Shown piece after piece: positions 7,911 to 17,504 of a stretch of 64,000 bases of DNA. The stretch is from Mannheimia granulomatis. Its GTDB lineage: Bacteria; Pseudomonadota; Gammaproteobacteria; Enterobacterales; Pasteurellaceae. Position numbers and translations under genes: made by a program. Position 1 is the stretch's first letter, and every line of letters begins with the position of its first letter. The stretch covers positions 310,001 through 374,000 of the forward strand of contig NZ_CP015030.1 of assembly GCF_011455695.1 (NCBI RefSeq), read 5' to 3'. Below the pieces are notes generated by a model. That model saw only the letters and a program-made list of their open reading frames with translations. It did not search any database and had not been told where the DNA came from.

Positions 7911-8933
7911 ATGAAAACAATTTTGATAACAGGCGGAGCCGGTTTTATCGGTTCTGCAATGATTCGTCATTTTATCTCCAATACGCCACATGCCGTTATT
8001 AATGTGGATAAATTAACCTATGCTGCTAATTTATCATCTTTGTCTGCTGTGGAGTGGAGTTCGCGCTACTATTTTGAACACGCTGATATTTGTGCAAGCG
8101 GTCAAATTTCTGAGATTTTTTGCAAATATCAACCCGATGCTGTTATGCATTTAGCGGCAGAAAGTCATGTGGATCGTTCTATTACTGGTCCGGCTGATTT
8201 TATTCAAACCAACATTGTTGGAACTTATACTTTATTAGAAGCTGCTCATGAATATTGGATGAACTTGCCGGAAACTAGAAAATCAGCCTTTCGCTTTCAT
8301 CACATTTCAACCGATGAAGTATTTGGTGATTTGCCATTAACGGCTGAATTATCCAAAGAAAATTCTCCTTATGCCCCTAGCAGTCCTTATTCCGCCTCTA
8401 AGGCTTCGGCAGATCATTTGGTTCGTGCGTGGTATAGAACCTATGGTCTACCGACTATTATTACTCACTGTTCTAATAATTTTGGTCCTTATCAGTATCC
8501 CGAAAAATTGATTCCATTGATGATTTTAAATGCGGTGCAAGGAAAAGCTTTGCCGATTTATGGTAATGGTTTACAGCGTCGGGATTGGATTTTTGTTGAA
8601 GATCACGTTAGGGCTTTATATCAAGTTTTAACTCAAGGTAGGGTGGGAGAAACTTATAATATCGGCTCTCACCAAGGAAAAACAAATATTGAGGTGGTAA
8701 GCGCGATTTGTGATTTATTGGAAGAACTTGTGCCTAATAAACCTGAAAATGTTAAATATTACGCAGATTTAATTACTTATGTGCAAGATCGCCCTGGGCA
8801 TGATACTCGTTATGCGATCGACTCTTCAAAAATTCAAAAAGAGTTAGGCTGGCAGCCACAAGAAACTTTTGAGAGCGGGCTCCGTAAAACAGTGGAATGG
8901 TATTTAGAGAATCCAAATTTTTGGAAAGTATAA
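7911..8933 (+). CDS. rfbB: dTDP-glucose 4,6-dehydratase
   Basis: This enzyme converts dTDP-glucose to dTDP-4-keto-6-deoxyglucose, a precursor of many deoxy and amino sugars. The 340-residue extended SDR has the NAD-binding GGAGFIG at residues 8-14, the catalytic S-T-D-E at 133-136 and the Y160-xxx-K164 pair (SPYSASK). The length is typical of RfbB/RffG. None of the partner genes (rmlA, rmlC, rmlD, or an aminotransferase) is nearby, so its product must be used or made through genes elsewhere. It is the last gene of the polysaccharide unit, 27 bases after the WbaP-type gene, and ends at a bidirectional terminator. A near-consensus uptake signal lies inside it at 8094-8102. Confidence 0.93.
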   Translation: MKTILITGGAGFIGSAMIRHFISNTPHAVINVDKLTYAANLSSLSAVEWSSRYYFEHADICASGQISEIFCKYQPDAVMHLAAESHVDRSITGPADFIQTNIVGTYTLLEAAHEYWMNLPETRKSAFRFHHISTDEVFGDLPLTAELSKENSPYAPSSPYSASKASADHLVRAWYRTYGLPTIITHCSNNFGPYQYPEKLIPLMILNAVQGKALPIYGNGLQRRDWIFVEDHVRALYQVLTQGRVGETYNIGSHQGKTNIEVVSAICDLLEELVPNKPENVKYYADLITYVQDRPGHDTRYAIDSSKIQKELGWQPQETFESGLRKTVEWYLENPNFWKV

Positions 8934-8958
8934 AAGGCAGAAATTATTTCTGCCTTTT
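8932..8958. terminator. Bidirectional terminator between rfbB and ligase gene
   Basis: AAAAGGCAGAAA and TTTCTGCCTTTT form a near-perfect hairpin with flanking A and T runs, so it can serve both convergent genes. Confidence 0.85.
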
Positions 8959-8966
8959 CGTTTTTA

Positions 8967-10232
8967 TTAAAGTTCTTGCTCTTTGTGTTTAATTAGGTGG
9001 TACAACAAAATCAATACAAAGAAATAAAATATTGAACCGGAATTATGTGCTAAGAAAGATTGGCTTAAGAAAAAGAATGAGTGTGCAGTAATATGTACTA
9101 TACCTAATACTGCAATGCATTTAACTGCTCTGTCTTCAGCTTTTAGACGTCTTGCAAAAATTACAAATGGAATGAGTAAAATTGCCATGAGTGCAGTAAA
9201 GCCGATAATACCTCTTTTAACGAAAGATTCTAAATATTGATTATGTAGGCTGTTAAATCTTAAGGTAGTTTTTGCCATTTTTTGGGTTTCAACTTGTTTC
9301 TTTTTGAAAACTTCATATCCAGAGCTGCCATGCCCTAATAATGGTTTTTCACTTATCGCGCCTAGAGCATTTTCCCACATATCGAAACGAGCTCCTAGAG
9401 AAGAATTTTTCTTACCTTTTTCAAAATATTGAGTGATATCACTTTTAGCTGCATTGTATCTTTTTTGAATACCGAATTCAGGCTTATAGATAAATAATGA
9501 GAGAGAAAGTCCTAATAAGAGGGCTGAAGTGGCAAGAATTTTTTTATTTATCTGTTTAAAGTTAAATAGCAGAATGAGCAAAAAGCAAGCAGGGAAGGCA
9601 ATCCACCCACCTCTTGCACCGGTTAGAATACTAGCAAGTAAGCCTAGCCCTGCAAATAAAATATATAAAATACCAATTTTATTTTTCTTTTGTGAAAACC
9701 AGTAAAATGCAATCGCGATACTAAATAAGCCTAGTACAATAGCAATATCACCTGCTTGAATGCTCATAATTTCAGGAAATGGCTTTACTAATTTTAGAAC
9801 AAATTTCTGATAAATCGCTAACAGCCCTACTACTAATGCCCCAATTGGAACAAAGTGAAAGAGTGTCGTTTTTTTAATGGGGTACAGCCCGAAGAAAAAA
9901 ATTAATGGAATAAAGAGTAAAATTCGACTTGGGTTGTCGATTTCACGAAATCCATCACCGTTACAAACAGCCGAGATTACAAAAGTCAGAAAATAGGCAA
10001 GAAGGGCGCAAATAAGATATTTGTCTTCTTTATCAATTTGCCATTTGTTTTTTAATTTGAAACGATGGTATAAGAATGTGAGCGTGGCGATAACACTTAA
10101 CGCCATTGGCACATAACTGTAGCCTTTTTTGAAGGTTAAAACTGTAATAAAAAAAAGGGCGACGAGCAGATTGGAGAACAGCATCATCTTATTTTCTATT
10201 TTTCTGAAATTGAGCAGCATAGATTTATCCAA
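8967..10232 (-). CDS. waaL: O-antigen ligase family membrane protein
   Basis: WaaL transfers polymerised O-chain from undecaprenyl diphosphate to lipid A-core at the periplasmic face. The 421-residue product has about ten to twelve membrane helices and the O-antigen ligase (Wzy_C) region: T-G-A-R-G-G-W-I near residue 205, then a long periplasmic loop with G-H-G-S-S-G-Y and the H-N-Q-Y-L motif (SLHNQYLESFVKRG near 330). Wzy polymerases share this domain, but Wzy is assigned to the gene at 3664 and this one sits convergent at the locus end, so ligase is preferred. It has its own upstream region on the minus strand. Confidence 0.8.
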   Translation of the reverse strand: MDKSMLLNFRKIENKMMLFSNLLVALFFITVLTFKKGYSYVPMALSVIATLTFLYHRFKLKNKWQIDKEDKYLICALLAYFLTFVISAVCNGDGFREIDNPSRILLFIPLIFFFGLYPIKKTTLFHFVPIGALVVGLLAIYQKFVLKLVKPFPEIMSIQAGDIAIVLGLFSIAIAFYWFSQKKNKIGILYILFAGLGLLASILTGARGGWIAFPACFLLILLFNFKQINKKILATSALLLGLSLSLFIYKPEFGIQKRYNAAKSDITQYFEKGKKNSSLGARFDMWENALGAISEKPLLGHGSSGYEVFKKKQVETQKMAKTTLRFNSLHNQYLESFVKRGIIGFTALMAILLIPFVIFARRLKAEDRAVKCIAVLGIVHITAHSFFFLSQSFLAHNSGSIFYFFVLILLYHLIKHKEQEL

Positions 10233-10362
10233 ATAATTAAAAGAATACTACTCATTTTATAATAATAAAAGTGAACCTATCCATCTATTTTTTGAGATAA
10301 GAATCCGAGATTTTTACTTGAACTATGTTCTATAAACTTAGATTTTCAGCATCAATCTGCTC

Positions 10363-10391
10363 TTTACTTTGCTTTTTTGTTGAGGTAGAAT
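10363..10391 (+). promoter_or_regulatory. rpsU operon promoter
   Basis: TTTACT (10363-10368), a 17-base spacer and TAGAAT (10386-10391). The -10 box sits inside a short palindrome AGGTAG-N6-CTACCT followed by six T (10384-10407). It looks terminator-like, but transcription from this promoter would start too late to include the left arm. Confidence 0.6.
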
Positions 10392-10467
10392 GCACTACCT
10401 TTTTTGTTCTATGCCGCCAAAATTGTGTGCGGTTTAATTTAATCATATTTTTCTGAGGTGATGGCAT

Positions 10468-10683
10468 ATGCCAGTAATTAAAGTTCGTGAAAATGAATCA
10501 TTTGACGTAGCATTACGTCGTTTCAAACGCTCTTGCGAAAAAGCAGGTTTATTAGCAGAAGTTCGTGCTCGTGAATTCTACGAAAAACCAACGACAATCC
10601 GTAAACGTGAAAAAGCATCACTTGCTAAACGTCACGCAAAACGTAACTTCCGCGAGAACGCACGTAACACACGCTTATACTAA
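10468..10683 (+). CDS. rpsU: 30S ribosomal protein S21
   Basis: S21 binds the small-subunit platform and helps initiation. The 71-residue product begins [21 protein letters not shown], the family hallmark, and has a strongly basic C-terminal tail. It starts at ATG 10468 with TGAGGTGA upstream; an overlapping ATG at 10460 is out of frame and stops at once. It is the first gene of rpsU-dnaG-rpoD and is followed by an internal terminator, which explains how much more S21 than primase is made in related bacteria. Confidence 0.97.
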   Translation: MPVIKVRENESFDVALRRFKRSCEKAGLLAEVRAREFYEKPTTIRKREKASLAKRHAKRNFRENARNTRLY

Positions 10684-10712
10684 TTAGCAGAGCTGATTAG
10701 CAAAAATTTATC

Positions 10713-10746
10713 GAAACCGTGCTTCCTTTTAGGCTCACGGTTTTGG
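10713..10746 (+). terminator. Internal terminator between rpsU and dnaG
   Basis: AAACCGTG (10714-10721) pairs with CACGGTTT (10736-10743), followed by a short T run. It occupies the place of the well-known partial terminator of the E. coli macromolecular synthesis operon. Confidence 0.75.
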
Positions 10747-10764
10747 TGTTTTTATCCTTTGATT

Positions 10765-10773
10765 ACAAGCGGT
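10765..10773 (+). repeat. DNA uptake signal core
   Basis: Exact ACAAGCGGT with a TTTATTTTTGTGG extension in the rpsU-dnaG spacer. It ends the gap without exact copies that spans the polysaccharide locus. Confidence 0.8.
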
Positions 10774-10850
10774 TTATTTTTGTGGTATTTTTGCAAAATT
10801 CCAGTGAAATATGATCGCTTGTGGAATCTTTATGAGCAGGAGGACAATCA

Positions 10851-12599
10851 ATGAAAGGTATGATTCCACGTTCGTTTATTGATGATCTCATCGCTCGTAC
10901 CGATATTGTTGAGGTCATCAACAGTCGGGTCAAGCTTAAAAAAGCCGGGCGGGATTATCAAGCCTGCTGCCCTTTTCATCATGAAAAGACCCCTTCTTTC
11001 TCTGTAAGCCAATCTAAACAGTTTTATCATTGCTTCGGCTGTGGTGTACACGGTAATGTTATCAGTTTTTTGATGGATTACGATAAGCTTGAATTCCCTG
11101 AAGCCATTGAAGAACTTGCCGCGATGCACGGTTTAGAAGTACCGCGAGAGAATGTTATCAATCAAGATGGCAAGCCCCAAGCTAATTACAAGACTAAACG
11201 CAATTTATACGAATTAATGGAGGCTGTGGCGAAGTTTTATCAGCAAAACTTAACTCACCAGGATGCGGCTCAGCGCTATTTGCAAGAGCGAGGGTTATCT
11301 CAGGAGATTATTATCCGTTTTGAAATTGGTTTTGCACCGAATGCCTTTGATGCTGCTTTAAGAACTTTCGGGCAATCACAAGAAGATGTGCAGAAATTAT
11401 TAGATACCGGTGTACTAACTAAAAATGATAGCGGTCGAATTTATGATAAATTTCGCAATCGAGTGATGTTTCCAATTCGGGATAAACGTGGACGAGTTAT
11501 CGCTTTTGGCGGACGAGTGTTGCCTGGGGATGAGCAAGGCGCGAAGTATATGAACTCGCCGGAAACAGTGATTTATCATAAAGGCAGTGAGCTTTACGGC
11601 TTATATCAAGCTCTGCAAATTAATGAGAATCCAGATTATCTATTTGTGGTAGAGGGCTATATGGATGTAGTTGCTCTCGCTCAATTTGGGGTCAACAATG
11701 CAGTCGCATCGCTTGGTACAGCTACTACAGGCGATCAAATTCAGCAGCTATTTCGTCATACTGAGCAAATTGTTTGTTGTTATGATGGTGATAGAGCGGG
11801 AAGAGATGCAGCTTGGCGGGCGTTAGAAAATGCCTTACCTTATTTGCATGATGGCCGTCAGTTAAAATTTATTTTCTTGCCGGATGGGGAAGATCCGGAT
11901 ACTTTCGTTCGTTCACAGGGAAAAGATGGCTTTGAGCAATATTTGGCAGATAATGCAAAATCATTAAGCGATTTTTTATTTGATAGTTTATTGGTTGATG
12001 TTGATTTATCTTCGAAAGAAGGCAAATCTAAGCTTGCGGCGTTAGCGGTACCGTTAATTAACCGCATTCCGGGTGAAATGTTACGGGTTTATTTACGCAA
12101 CATTTTAGGTCAGAAACTGGGTATTTTCGATATATCACAATTAGAATCTATGCTGCCGAACAAAAAGGCAGAAGAAAACCCGCTTTATCAAGTGGTAAAA
12201 ATTAAACGCACGCCAATGCGATTGCTGATTGCCTTGTTACTACAGAACCCTTATTTAGTTAAATTTGTTCCAGAGATTTCTTCATTAAAAGCGTTAAAAG
12301 AGCCGGGATTTGAGTTATTAACGGATCTGGTGCTAACCTGTCAGCAAAATGCAGGTATTAGTATGGGGGGGCTACTTGAACATTATCGGGATCATCCCCA
12401 ATATAGAATCGTTGAAACACTGGCAAACTGGGATCATTTAGTCTTGCCGGAAAATATTGAAACGACTTTTATTGAAACCCTCGATTTTCTCTATGCTAAT
12501 TTAGTCGAGTTGCGCAAAGAAGAGCTTATTGCTAAAGACAGAACCGTTGGTTTAACCGATGATGAGAAACAAGAATACGCGATTTTGATGTTTCAATAA
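10851..12599 (+). CDS. dnaG: DNA primase
   Basis: DnaG makes RNA primers at the replication fork. The 582-residue product starts with the CHC2 zinc finger, with ligands C40, H43, C61 and C64. The N-terminal catalytic subdomain follows, then a Toprim domain whose VVEGYMDV glutamate lies near residue 268 and whose CYDGDRAGRDA aspartates lie near 308-310. The C-terminal part is the DnaB-binding helical domain. The start is ATG 10851 behind a strong AGGAGGAC. It lies between rpsU and rpoD as in other gamma-proteobacteria, downstream of an internal terminator that would keep its level low. Confidence 0.97.
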   Translation: MKGMIPRSFIDDLIARTDIVEVINSRVKLKKAGRDYQACCPFHHEKTPSFSVSQSKQFYHCFGCGVHGNVISFLMDYDKLEFPEAIEELAAMHGLEVPRENVINQDGKPQANYKTKRNLYELMEAVAKFYQQNLTHQDAAQRYLQERGLSQEIIIRFEIGFAPNAFDAALRTFGQSQEDVQKLLDTGVLTKNDSGRIYDKFRNRVMFPIRDKRGRVIAFGGRVLPGDEQGAKYMNSPETVIYHKGSELYGLYQALQINENPDYLFVVEGYMDVVALAQFGVNNAVASLGTATTGDQIQQLFRHTEQIVCCYDGDRAGRDAAWRALENALPYLHDGRQLKFIFLPDGEDPDTFVRSQGKDGFEQYLADNAKSLSDFLFDSLLVDVDLSSKEGKSKLAALAVPLINRIPGEMLRVYLRNILGQKLGIFDISQLESMLPNKKAEENPLYQVVKIKRTPMRLLIALLLQNPYLVKFVPEISSLKALKEPGFELLTDLVLTCQQNAGISMGGLLEHYRDHPQYRIVETLANWDHLVLPENIETTFIETLDFLYANLVELRKEELIAKDRTVGLTDDEKQEYAILMFQ

Positions 12600-12605
12600 T
12601 CATTA

Positions 12606-12622
12606 CAGCCCCAGGGGGGCTG
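12606..12622 (+). other. GC-rich hairpin in the dnaG-rpoD spacer
   Basis: CAGCCCC and GGGGCTG form a 7-bp GC stem with a three-base loop directly after the dnaG stop. No T run follows, so an RNA stability or processing structure is more likely than a terminator. A second stem, ACCTAG...CTAGGT (about 12633-12659), follows. Confidence 0.55.
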
Positions 12623-12698
12623 GATATTTCTAACCTAGTGCGGTGATGGCGTGCTAGGTAAAAAAATTTTGCAAATTTACCAGTAAACCTAAATTTAG

Positions 12699-12707
12699 TG
12701 GTATAAT
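12699..12707 (+). promoter_or_regulatory. Internal rpoD promoter, extended -10
   Basis: TGGTATAAT is a perfect TGnTATAAT extended -10 box, 41 bases ahead of rpoD, with no good -35. It would let rpoD be transcribed apart from rpsU-dnaG. Confidence 0.7.
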
Positions 12708-12747
12708 TCACTACTATTTTTATGCTCGCATAATAAACGGATACACT

Positions 12748-14622
12748 ATGGAAAACCAAGCAGATCAACAATTAGAACAGCAATCTCAATTAGAACTTCT
12801 GATTACTCAAGGACGTGAACAAGGTTATTTAACACTTTCTGAGGTTCACGATCACTTACCTGAAGAGTTAGTTGATGCAGAGCAAATCGAAGATATTATT
12901 CAGATGATCAACGATATGGGGATCCAAGTACTGGAAGTCGCTCCGGATACGGATGATTTATTACTTGCTGAAAATATTGCCGATGAAGACGTAGTAGAAG
13001 AAGCAACCAAAGTGCTTTCTACCGTAGAATCAGAATTAGGTCGTACTACTGACCCTGTGCGTATGTATATGCGTGAAATGGGAACAGTAGAACTTTTAAC
13101 CCGTGAAGGCGAAATTGATATTGCTAAGCGTATTGAAGATGGAATTAACGAAGTTCAATGTGCAATTGCAGAATATCCTGAAGCTTTAGAAGGGCTTTTA
13201 AATTGCTACGCTCAGGTTGAGGGTGGTGAAATGCGTTTATCAGATTTGGTTACGGCTTTTGTCGATCCAAATGCAGCGGAGGAAGTATCAGAAGAAGAGT
13301 TAGAAGCTGCAATTGGCGATGATGAAGAATCTGATACTGTAGCAGATGTTGCTGATGATGAAAATGAAGACGAAGAGAGTGATGGTAACTCAGATAATAG
13401 CGATGATAGCTCTATTGACCCTGAACTAGCTCGTGAAAAATTTGAAGCGTTACGCAGCCAGCATCAAAAAGTATTGGTGTTCATTCAAAAACATGGTCGA
13501 ACAAGCAAGAAAGCGAAAGAACAGATTGAAATTCTATCCAATATTTTCCGCGAATTCCGCTTAGTGCCAAAACAATTTGATTTACTTGTGGAGTCAATGC
13601 AGAAATTGATGAAACAAGTACGTGCAGAAGAACGCCAAATTCAGCGTTATGCAGTTGAATATGCTGGCATGAAAAAAACGGATTTCCTAAAAGCTTTTCA
13701 AGGACATGAATTAAGTGAAGCTTGGATTGAAAAAGCGATTAATGCGAAGAAAAATGCTGCACCAAAACTTGCAAATTATATTGACAATATTCGTGCTAAC
13801 ATTGCTAATTTACAGAATTTAGAGCAAACATCCGGTTTGACGATTTCGCAGATTCGTGAAATTGGTGGGCGTATTGCAAATGGTGAATTGAAAGCCCGCC
13901 GTGCTAAAAAAGAGATGGTCGAAGCTAACTTACGTTTGGTTATCTCGATTGCGAAAAAATACACCAACCGTGGTTTGCAGTTCCTAGACTTGATTCAAGA
14001 GGGCAATATCGGTTTGATGAAGGCGGTAGATAAATTTGAATATCGCCGTGGTTACAAATTCTCGACTTATGCAACATGGTGGATTCGCCAAGCTATTACC
14101 CGCTCAATTGCGGATCAGGCTCGTACTATCCGTATTCCGGTGCATATGATTGAAACTATTAACAAGCTCAACCGTATTTCTCGCCAATGTTTACAGGAAA
14201 TGGGGCGTGAAGCAACGCCGGAAGAGCTGGCTGAACGCATGGGCATGCCGGAAGATAAAATCCGTAAAGTGCTGAAGATTGCTAAAGAGCCGATTTCAAT
14301 GGAAACGCCAATCGGTGATGACGACGATTCACATTTAGGTGATTTTATTCAAGATGAAAGCCTTGAATTACCGTTAGATTCTGCGACCGCTGAGAGCCTA
14401 CGTATGGCAACTAACGAAGTGCTGGAAGGCTTAACTCCGAGAGAAGCGAAAGTATTGCGTATGCGTTTTGGTATTGATATGAACACCGACCATACGCTTG
14501 AAGAAGTGGGTAAACAATTTGATGTAACCCGTGAGCGTATTCGCCAGATTGAAGCGAAAGCGTTGCGTAAATTACGCCACCCAAGCCGCTCGGAAACCTT
14601 ACGCAGTTTCTTAGATGATTAA
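12748..14622 (+). CDS. rpoD: RNA polymerase primary sigma factor RpoD (sigma-70)
   Basis: This is the housekeeping sigma factor. The 624-residue product has region 1.1 at the N-terminus, region 1.2 with [11 protein letters not shown] near residue 105, a long Asp/Glu-rich non-conserved insert at about 165-230, region 2 with [13 protein letters not shown] for -10 recognition near 435-447, region 3, and region 4 with the helix-turn-helix [19 protein letters not shown]. The length fits gamma-proteobacterial RpoD. The ribosome-binding site is weak (ACGGA). It is the last gene of the macromolecular synthesis operon, with its own extended -10 promoter and a strong terminator behind. Confidence 0.98.
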   Translation: MENQADQQLEQQSQLELLITQGREQGYLTLSEVHDHLPEELVDAEQIEDIIQMINDMGIQVLEVAPDTDDLLLAENIADEDVVEEATKVLSTVESELGRTTDPVRMYMREMGTVELLTREGEIDIAKRIEDGINEVQCAIAEYPEALEGLLNCYAQVEGGEMRLSDLVTAFVDPNAAEEVSEEELEAAIGDDEESDTVADVADDENEDEESDGNSDNSDDSSIDPELAREKFEALRSQHQKVLVFIQKHGRTSKKAKEQIEILSNIFREFRLVPKQFDLLVESMQKLMKQVRAEERQIQRYAVEYAGMKKTDFLKAFQGHELSEAWIEKAINAKKNAAPKLANYIDNIRANIANLQNLEQTSGLTISQIREIGGRIANGELKARRAKKEMVEANLRLVISIAKKYTNRGLQFLDLIQEGNIGLMKAVDKFEYRRGYKFSTYATWWIRQAITRSIADQARTIRIPVHMIETINKLNRISRQCLQEMGREATPEELAERMGMPEDKIRKVLKIAKEPISMETPIGDDDDSHLGDFIQDESLELPLDSATAESLRMATNEVLEGLTPREAKVLRMRFGIDMNTDHTLEEVGKQFDVTRERIRQIEAKALRKLRHPSRSETLRSFLDD

Positions 14623-14627
14623 TCATT

Positions 14628-14660
14628 TCCCCTGTGCCGGTTGGTACAGGGGATTTTTTT
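14628..14660 (+). terminator. Intrinsic terminator after rpoD
   Basis: CCCCTGT (14629-14635) pairs with ACAGGGG (14646-14652), followed by ATTTTTTTT. Confidence 0.92.
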
Positions 14661-14719
14661 TATCCAAAACCGCCTACAAGCGGTTTGATTTATAGAATTT
14701 TTTGCAAAAGGAAACATTG

Positions 14720-15652
14720 ATGAAAAAATCTCTATTAGCTCTGATGATTGCCGCGGTGTTGATGACAACCGCCTGTGAAGACAAAGAAACCCTACAGAAA
14801 TTACAACATGCTGAGAAAGCAGTGGTTCAGTTAGAAACGGATTTAAAAACTGCGAAAGCTGAAAATGAAACCCTGAAAGCGGAACTTGCTAAGGCACAAC
14901 AAAATATTCCGCTTCAGGTGGAAATTGCTAAAATTTTCGACAAGAGTGAAGTGATTAAACACAAAGTCGATCCAAAAGAAGAATATGCGATTGAAGAGAC
15001 TAAAGTGACTTCATTTGTGACGATTCCAAAAACCAACTTAATGTGGCTTAACAACATTCTGATTAAATTTGCATATGATTACAATGAAGAGCAAGGTCGA
15101 AAATTGCAGAATCCGACAGAGCAAGACTTAATCAAAAGCCGTGAAGAAATTTACCAAGATATGGTAAAGAGTGCGAAAGAAGAGCCTGTATTTGGTTATG
15201 AGGAGAGCATTTTGAGTGATTTTATCGGGCAGCGTAATAATATTGTCACTTTTAGTATGCAGCCTTTTTCCTATAGTGGAGGAGCTCATGGATTACACCA
15301 CACAAGCTATATCAATGTGGATTTAAATAAAAAATCGGTGATTAGTCTCAATGATTTAGTAAGTGAAAAAAATCAAGCTAAGCTTAAAGAGGCGCTTTGG
15401 GAAAACTATGCTGTGTTACGAGTGGACGAAAACGGTAAATATAATGGATTTGCGGATAAAAAAGAGTTTCGCATTTCATCGGAGTTCTATTTTGGTGCAA
15501 ATGGGATTGTGTTTGTTTACCCGCCTTACGAACTTGGTCCGTATGCTGAGGGAGATGTGGAAGTTGAGCTACCTTGGTATCTGGCAAATGAATTACTGAA
15601 TCCGGATTATCAACGTGGAGAGAAAGACGGATTCTTTAAACGGGAAGAGTAA
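14720..15652 (+). CDS. DUF3298-containing lipoprotein
   Basis: The 310-residue product has a lipoprotein signal peptide with the lipid-accepting cysteine at C19 (MTTAC). A coiled coil follows at about residues 25-65, and then a C-terminal DUF3298/RsiV-like domain with S-G-G-A-H-G-L-H-H and Y-E-L-G-P-Y-A-E-G. In RsiV this domain binds lysozyme; whether this protein does so is unknown. The start is ATG 14720 behind AAGGAAAC; the TTG at 14702 would add six residues ahead of the signal peptide and is unlikely. It is a single-gene unit between two terminators. Confidence 0.85.
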   Translation: MKKSLLALMIAAVLMTTACEDKETLQKLQHAEKAVVQLETDLKTAKAENETLKAELAKAQQNIPLQVEIAKIFDKSEVIKHKVDPKEEYAIEETKVTSFVTIPKTNLMWLNNILIKFAYDYNEEQGRKLQNPTEQDLIKSREEIYQDMVKSAKEEPVFGYEESILSDFIGQRNNIVTFSMQPFSYSGGAHGLHHTSYINVDLNKKSVISLNDLVSEKNQAKLKEALWENYAVLRVDENGKYNGFADKKEFRISSEFYFGANGIVFVYPPYELGPYAEGDVEVELPWYLANELLNPDYQRGEKDGFFKREE

Positions 15653-15673
15653 TTGCAAATTTCTTGCAAAAAA

Positions 15674-15708
15674 GAACCGCTTGTTGTGATGCAAGCGGTT
15701 TATTTTTA
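15674..15708 (+). terminator. Terminator built from two facing uptake signals
   Basis: AACCGCTTG (15675-15683) and CAAGCGGTT (15692-15700) pair around an 8-base loop and are followed by TATTTTT. The left arm extends to an exact ACCGCTTGT at 15676-15684. Confidence 0.75.
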
Positions 15709-15723
15709 CCAAAATTTTACACT

Positions 15724-16641
15724 TTAGCCCAACATAATTCCTAAACTAAACAGTAGATTTGTGATTAATGCCAAGCCTGCCATTTGCCCTAAAATCGGGT
15801 AAAGCTCTTTCGGATCTTTATGTAAATAGACAAATCGAGCGTGTTTGGCAAGGAGCGGTACGACTAGTAAGAATAGGAAGCTGTACCAATGCTGAAATTC
15901 GGATATTGCAAAAATCAGGTAAGAAATGACCGCTAGCACGAGCAGTACAACGTGATATTTTCGCCCGTTTTGGCTACCGATTCTCACAATGAGAGTATTC
16001 TTGCCGGCTTGTCTATCTTGGTTGATATCACGTAAGTTATTGATATTTAAAACCGCAACCGAAAGTAAACCACAACCGAAGGCAGGAAGTAAAATCATTG
16101 GTGGTAGGCTATGTGCCTGTAAATAAAATACCCCGATAACTGCTACGAAGCCAAAGAAAATCAGTACGAACAGATCGCCTAACCCCAAATAGCCGTAAGC
16201 CTTTTTGCCCACGGTGTAGGTAATGGCTGCGAAAATCGACACCAAGCCCAGCCCGATAAAGAAAAATAGATCTTCAATGGTTTTATAGGCGTACACGCTT
16301 AACACCACACCGGAAAAAAATGAAAGCACGCTTAACACAATCACTGCATTTTTTAGTTGCTCACCGCTGATCGCCCCTTGCTGAATGGCACGCAACGGCC
16401 CAATTCGCTCTTGGGTGTCTGAGCCTTTAACGTGATCGCCATAATCATTGGCAAAGTTAGATAAAACCTGCAATAAAATAGTAGTGATAAAGGCAAGAAG
16501 TGTGGTGATAAAATCAAACTTCCCTGCCCAATGAGCAAGTGCCGAGCCAACAATAATAGAGGCTAATGCCAAAGGTAAGGTTTTCGGACGAGCTGTGGTG
16601 AACCAAATAGAAAAATAAGAATTTTTGTTCATAAAATACAT
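15724..16641 (-). CDS. menA: 1,4-dihydroxy-2-naphthoate polyprenyltransferase MenA
   Basis: MenA joins a polyprenyl chain to DHNA in menaquinone synthesis in the inner membrane. The 305-residue product has about nine membrane helices and the two aspartate motifs of UbiA-fold prenyltransferases, N-D-Y-G-D near residue 66 and N-N-L-R-D-I-N-Q-D near 202. The T-A-R-P-K-T-L start is characteristic of MenA. Two starts are possible, ATG 16641 (MYFMNKN) and ATG 16632 (MNKN), and neither has a strong ribosome-binding site. It is divergent from trmO across 44 bases. The other men genes are not in the window. Confidence 0.93.
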   Translation of the reverse strand: MYFMNKNSYFSIWFTTARPKTLPLALASIIVGSALAHWAGKFDFITTLLAFITTILLQVLSNFANDYGDHVKGSDTQERIGPLRAIQQGAISGEQLKNAVIVLSVLSFFSGVVLSVYAYKTIEDLFFFIGLGLVSIFAAITYTVGKKAYGYLGLGDLFVLIFFGFVAVIGVFYLQAHSLPPMILLPAFGCGLLSVAVLNINNLRDINQDRQAGKNTLIVRIGSQNGRKYHVVLLVLAVISYLIFAISEFQHWYSFLFLLVVPLLAKHARFVYLHKDPKELYPILGQMAGLALITNLLFSLGIMLG

Positions 16642-16685
16642 TTCGTTTAAAATAAGAGGTAATCGCTCTTATTTTAGCAGAAAAA

Positions 16686-17453
16686 ATGCCAATGAACTCT
16701 ACCCAGATCCAATTATCCCCCATTCAATATGTGCCTATTGGTTTTATTGAAAGCCCTTATGATGAAAAATTTTCCGTGCCTCGTCAGCCTAATTTGGTAT
16801 GTGAGGGGCGTGGGCGATTAAAGTTAGTGCCGCCTTACAATACTGTTGATGCGGTGCGGGGCTTGGAGCAATTTAGCCATGTTTGGCTGATTTTCCAATT
16901 TCATCAAATTCCCGAACGGGATTGGCACGCTACCGTCAGACCGCCTCGTTTGGGCGGGAATGAACGCATCGGCGTGTTTGCTAGTCGAGCAACTCATCGC
17001 CCGAATGCGATTGGGTTATCCAAAGTAAAATTAGAGGAAATTGTGGTTGAAGGCGGCGAGGTGTATTTAAGGTTAGGGAGTGTGGATTTAGTTAATGGCA
17101 CGCCGATTTTGGATATTAAACCCTATATTGCTTATGCAGATAGTGAGCCTGACGCGATTTCGGGCTTTGCTCAATACAAGCCGGAGGCAAAATTAGAGGT
17201 TATGTTTAGTGAGCAGGCAACACAAGCGGTTAAATTCTGCCAAAATTTTGCAAAATTCGGTATTGAGCATCCACTTACGTTTATTCGTGATGTGATTGCT
17301 CAAGATCCTCGCCCAGCTTATCAACAGAGGAAAAGCTCGGAACGAATTTACGGGATGAGCTTAGCCGGCTATAACATTCGTTGGCAAATTATTCAGCACG
17401 AGGAAAAAGAACAGGCCTTAGTGCTTTCGATTGTGCCTATTGAACTTTCTTAA
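16686..17453 (+). CDS. trmO: tRNA (N6-threonylcarbamoyladenosine37-N6)-methyltransferase TrmO
   Basis: TrmO methylates t6A37 of certain tRNAs. The 255-residue product starts with the TsaA-type beta-barrel domain: P-I-G-F-I-E-S-P-Y, the P-R-Q motif, [11 protein letters not shown], and [12 protein letters not shown], the SAM-binding signature. A C-terminal domain with D-P-R-P-A-Y follows. The older name is YaeB/TsaA. The start may be ATG 16686 or ATG 16692, two codons later. An exact uptake signal lies inside the gene at 17222-17230. Confidence 0.93.
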   Translation: MPMNSTQIQLSPIQYVPIGFIESPYDEKFSVPRQPNLVCEGRGRLKLVPPYNTVDAVRGLEQFSHVWLIFQFHQIPERDWHATVRPPRLGGNERIGVFASRATHRPNAIGLSKVKLEEIVVEGGEVYLRLGSVDLVNGTPILDIKPYIAYADSEPDAISGFAQYKPEAKLEVMFSEQATQAVKFCQNFAKFGIEHPLTFIRDVIAQDPRPAYQQRKSSERIYGMSLAGYNIRWQIIQHEEKEQALVLSIVPIELS

Positions 17454-17504
17454 TAGTTATAAATCAAAAGAACAATGTTTAATCACTTTAAGGATAACAT
17501 TTCT

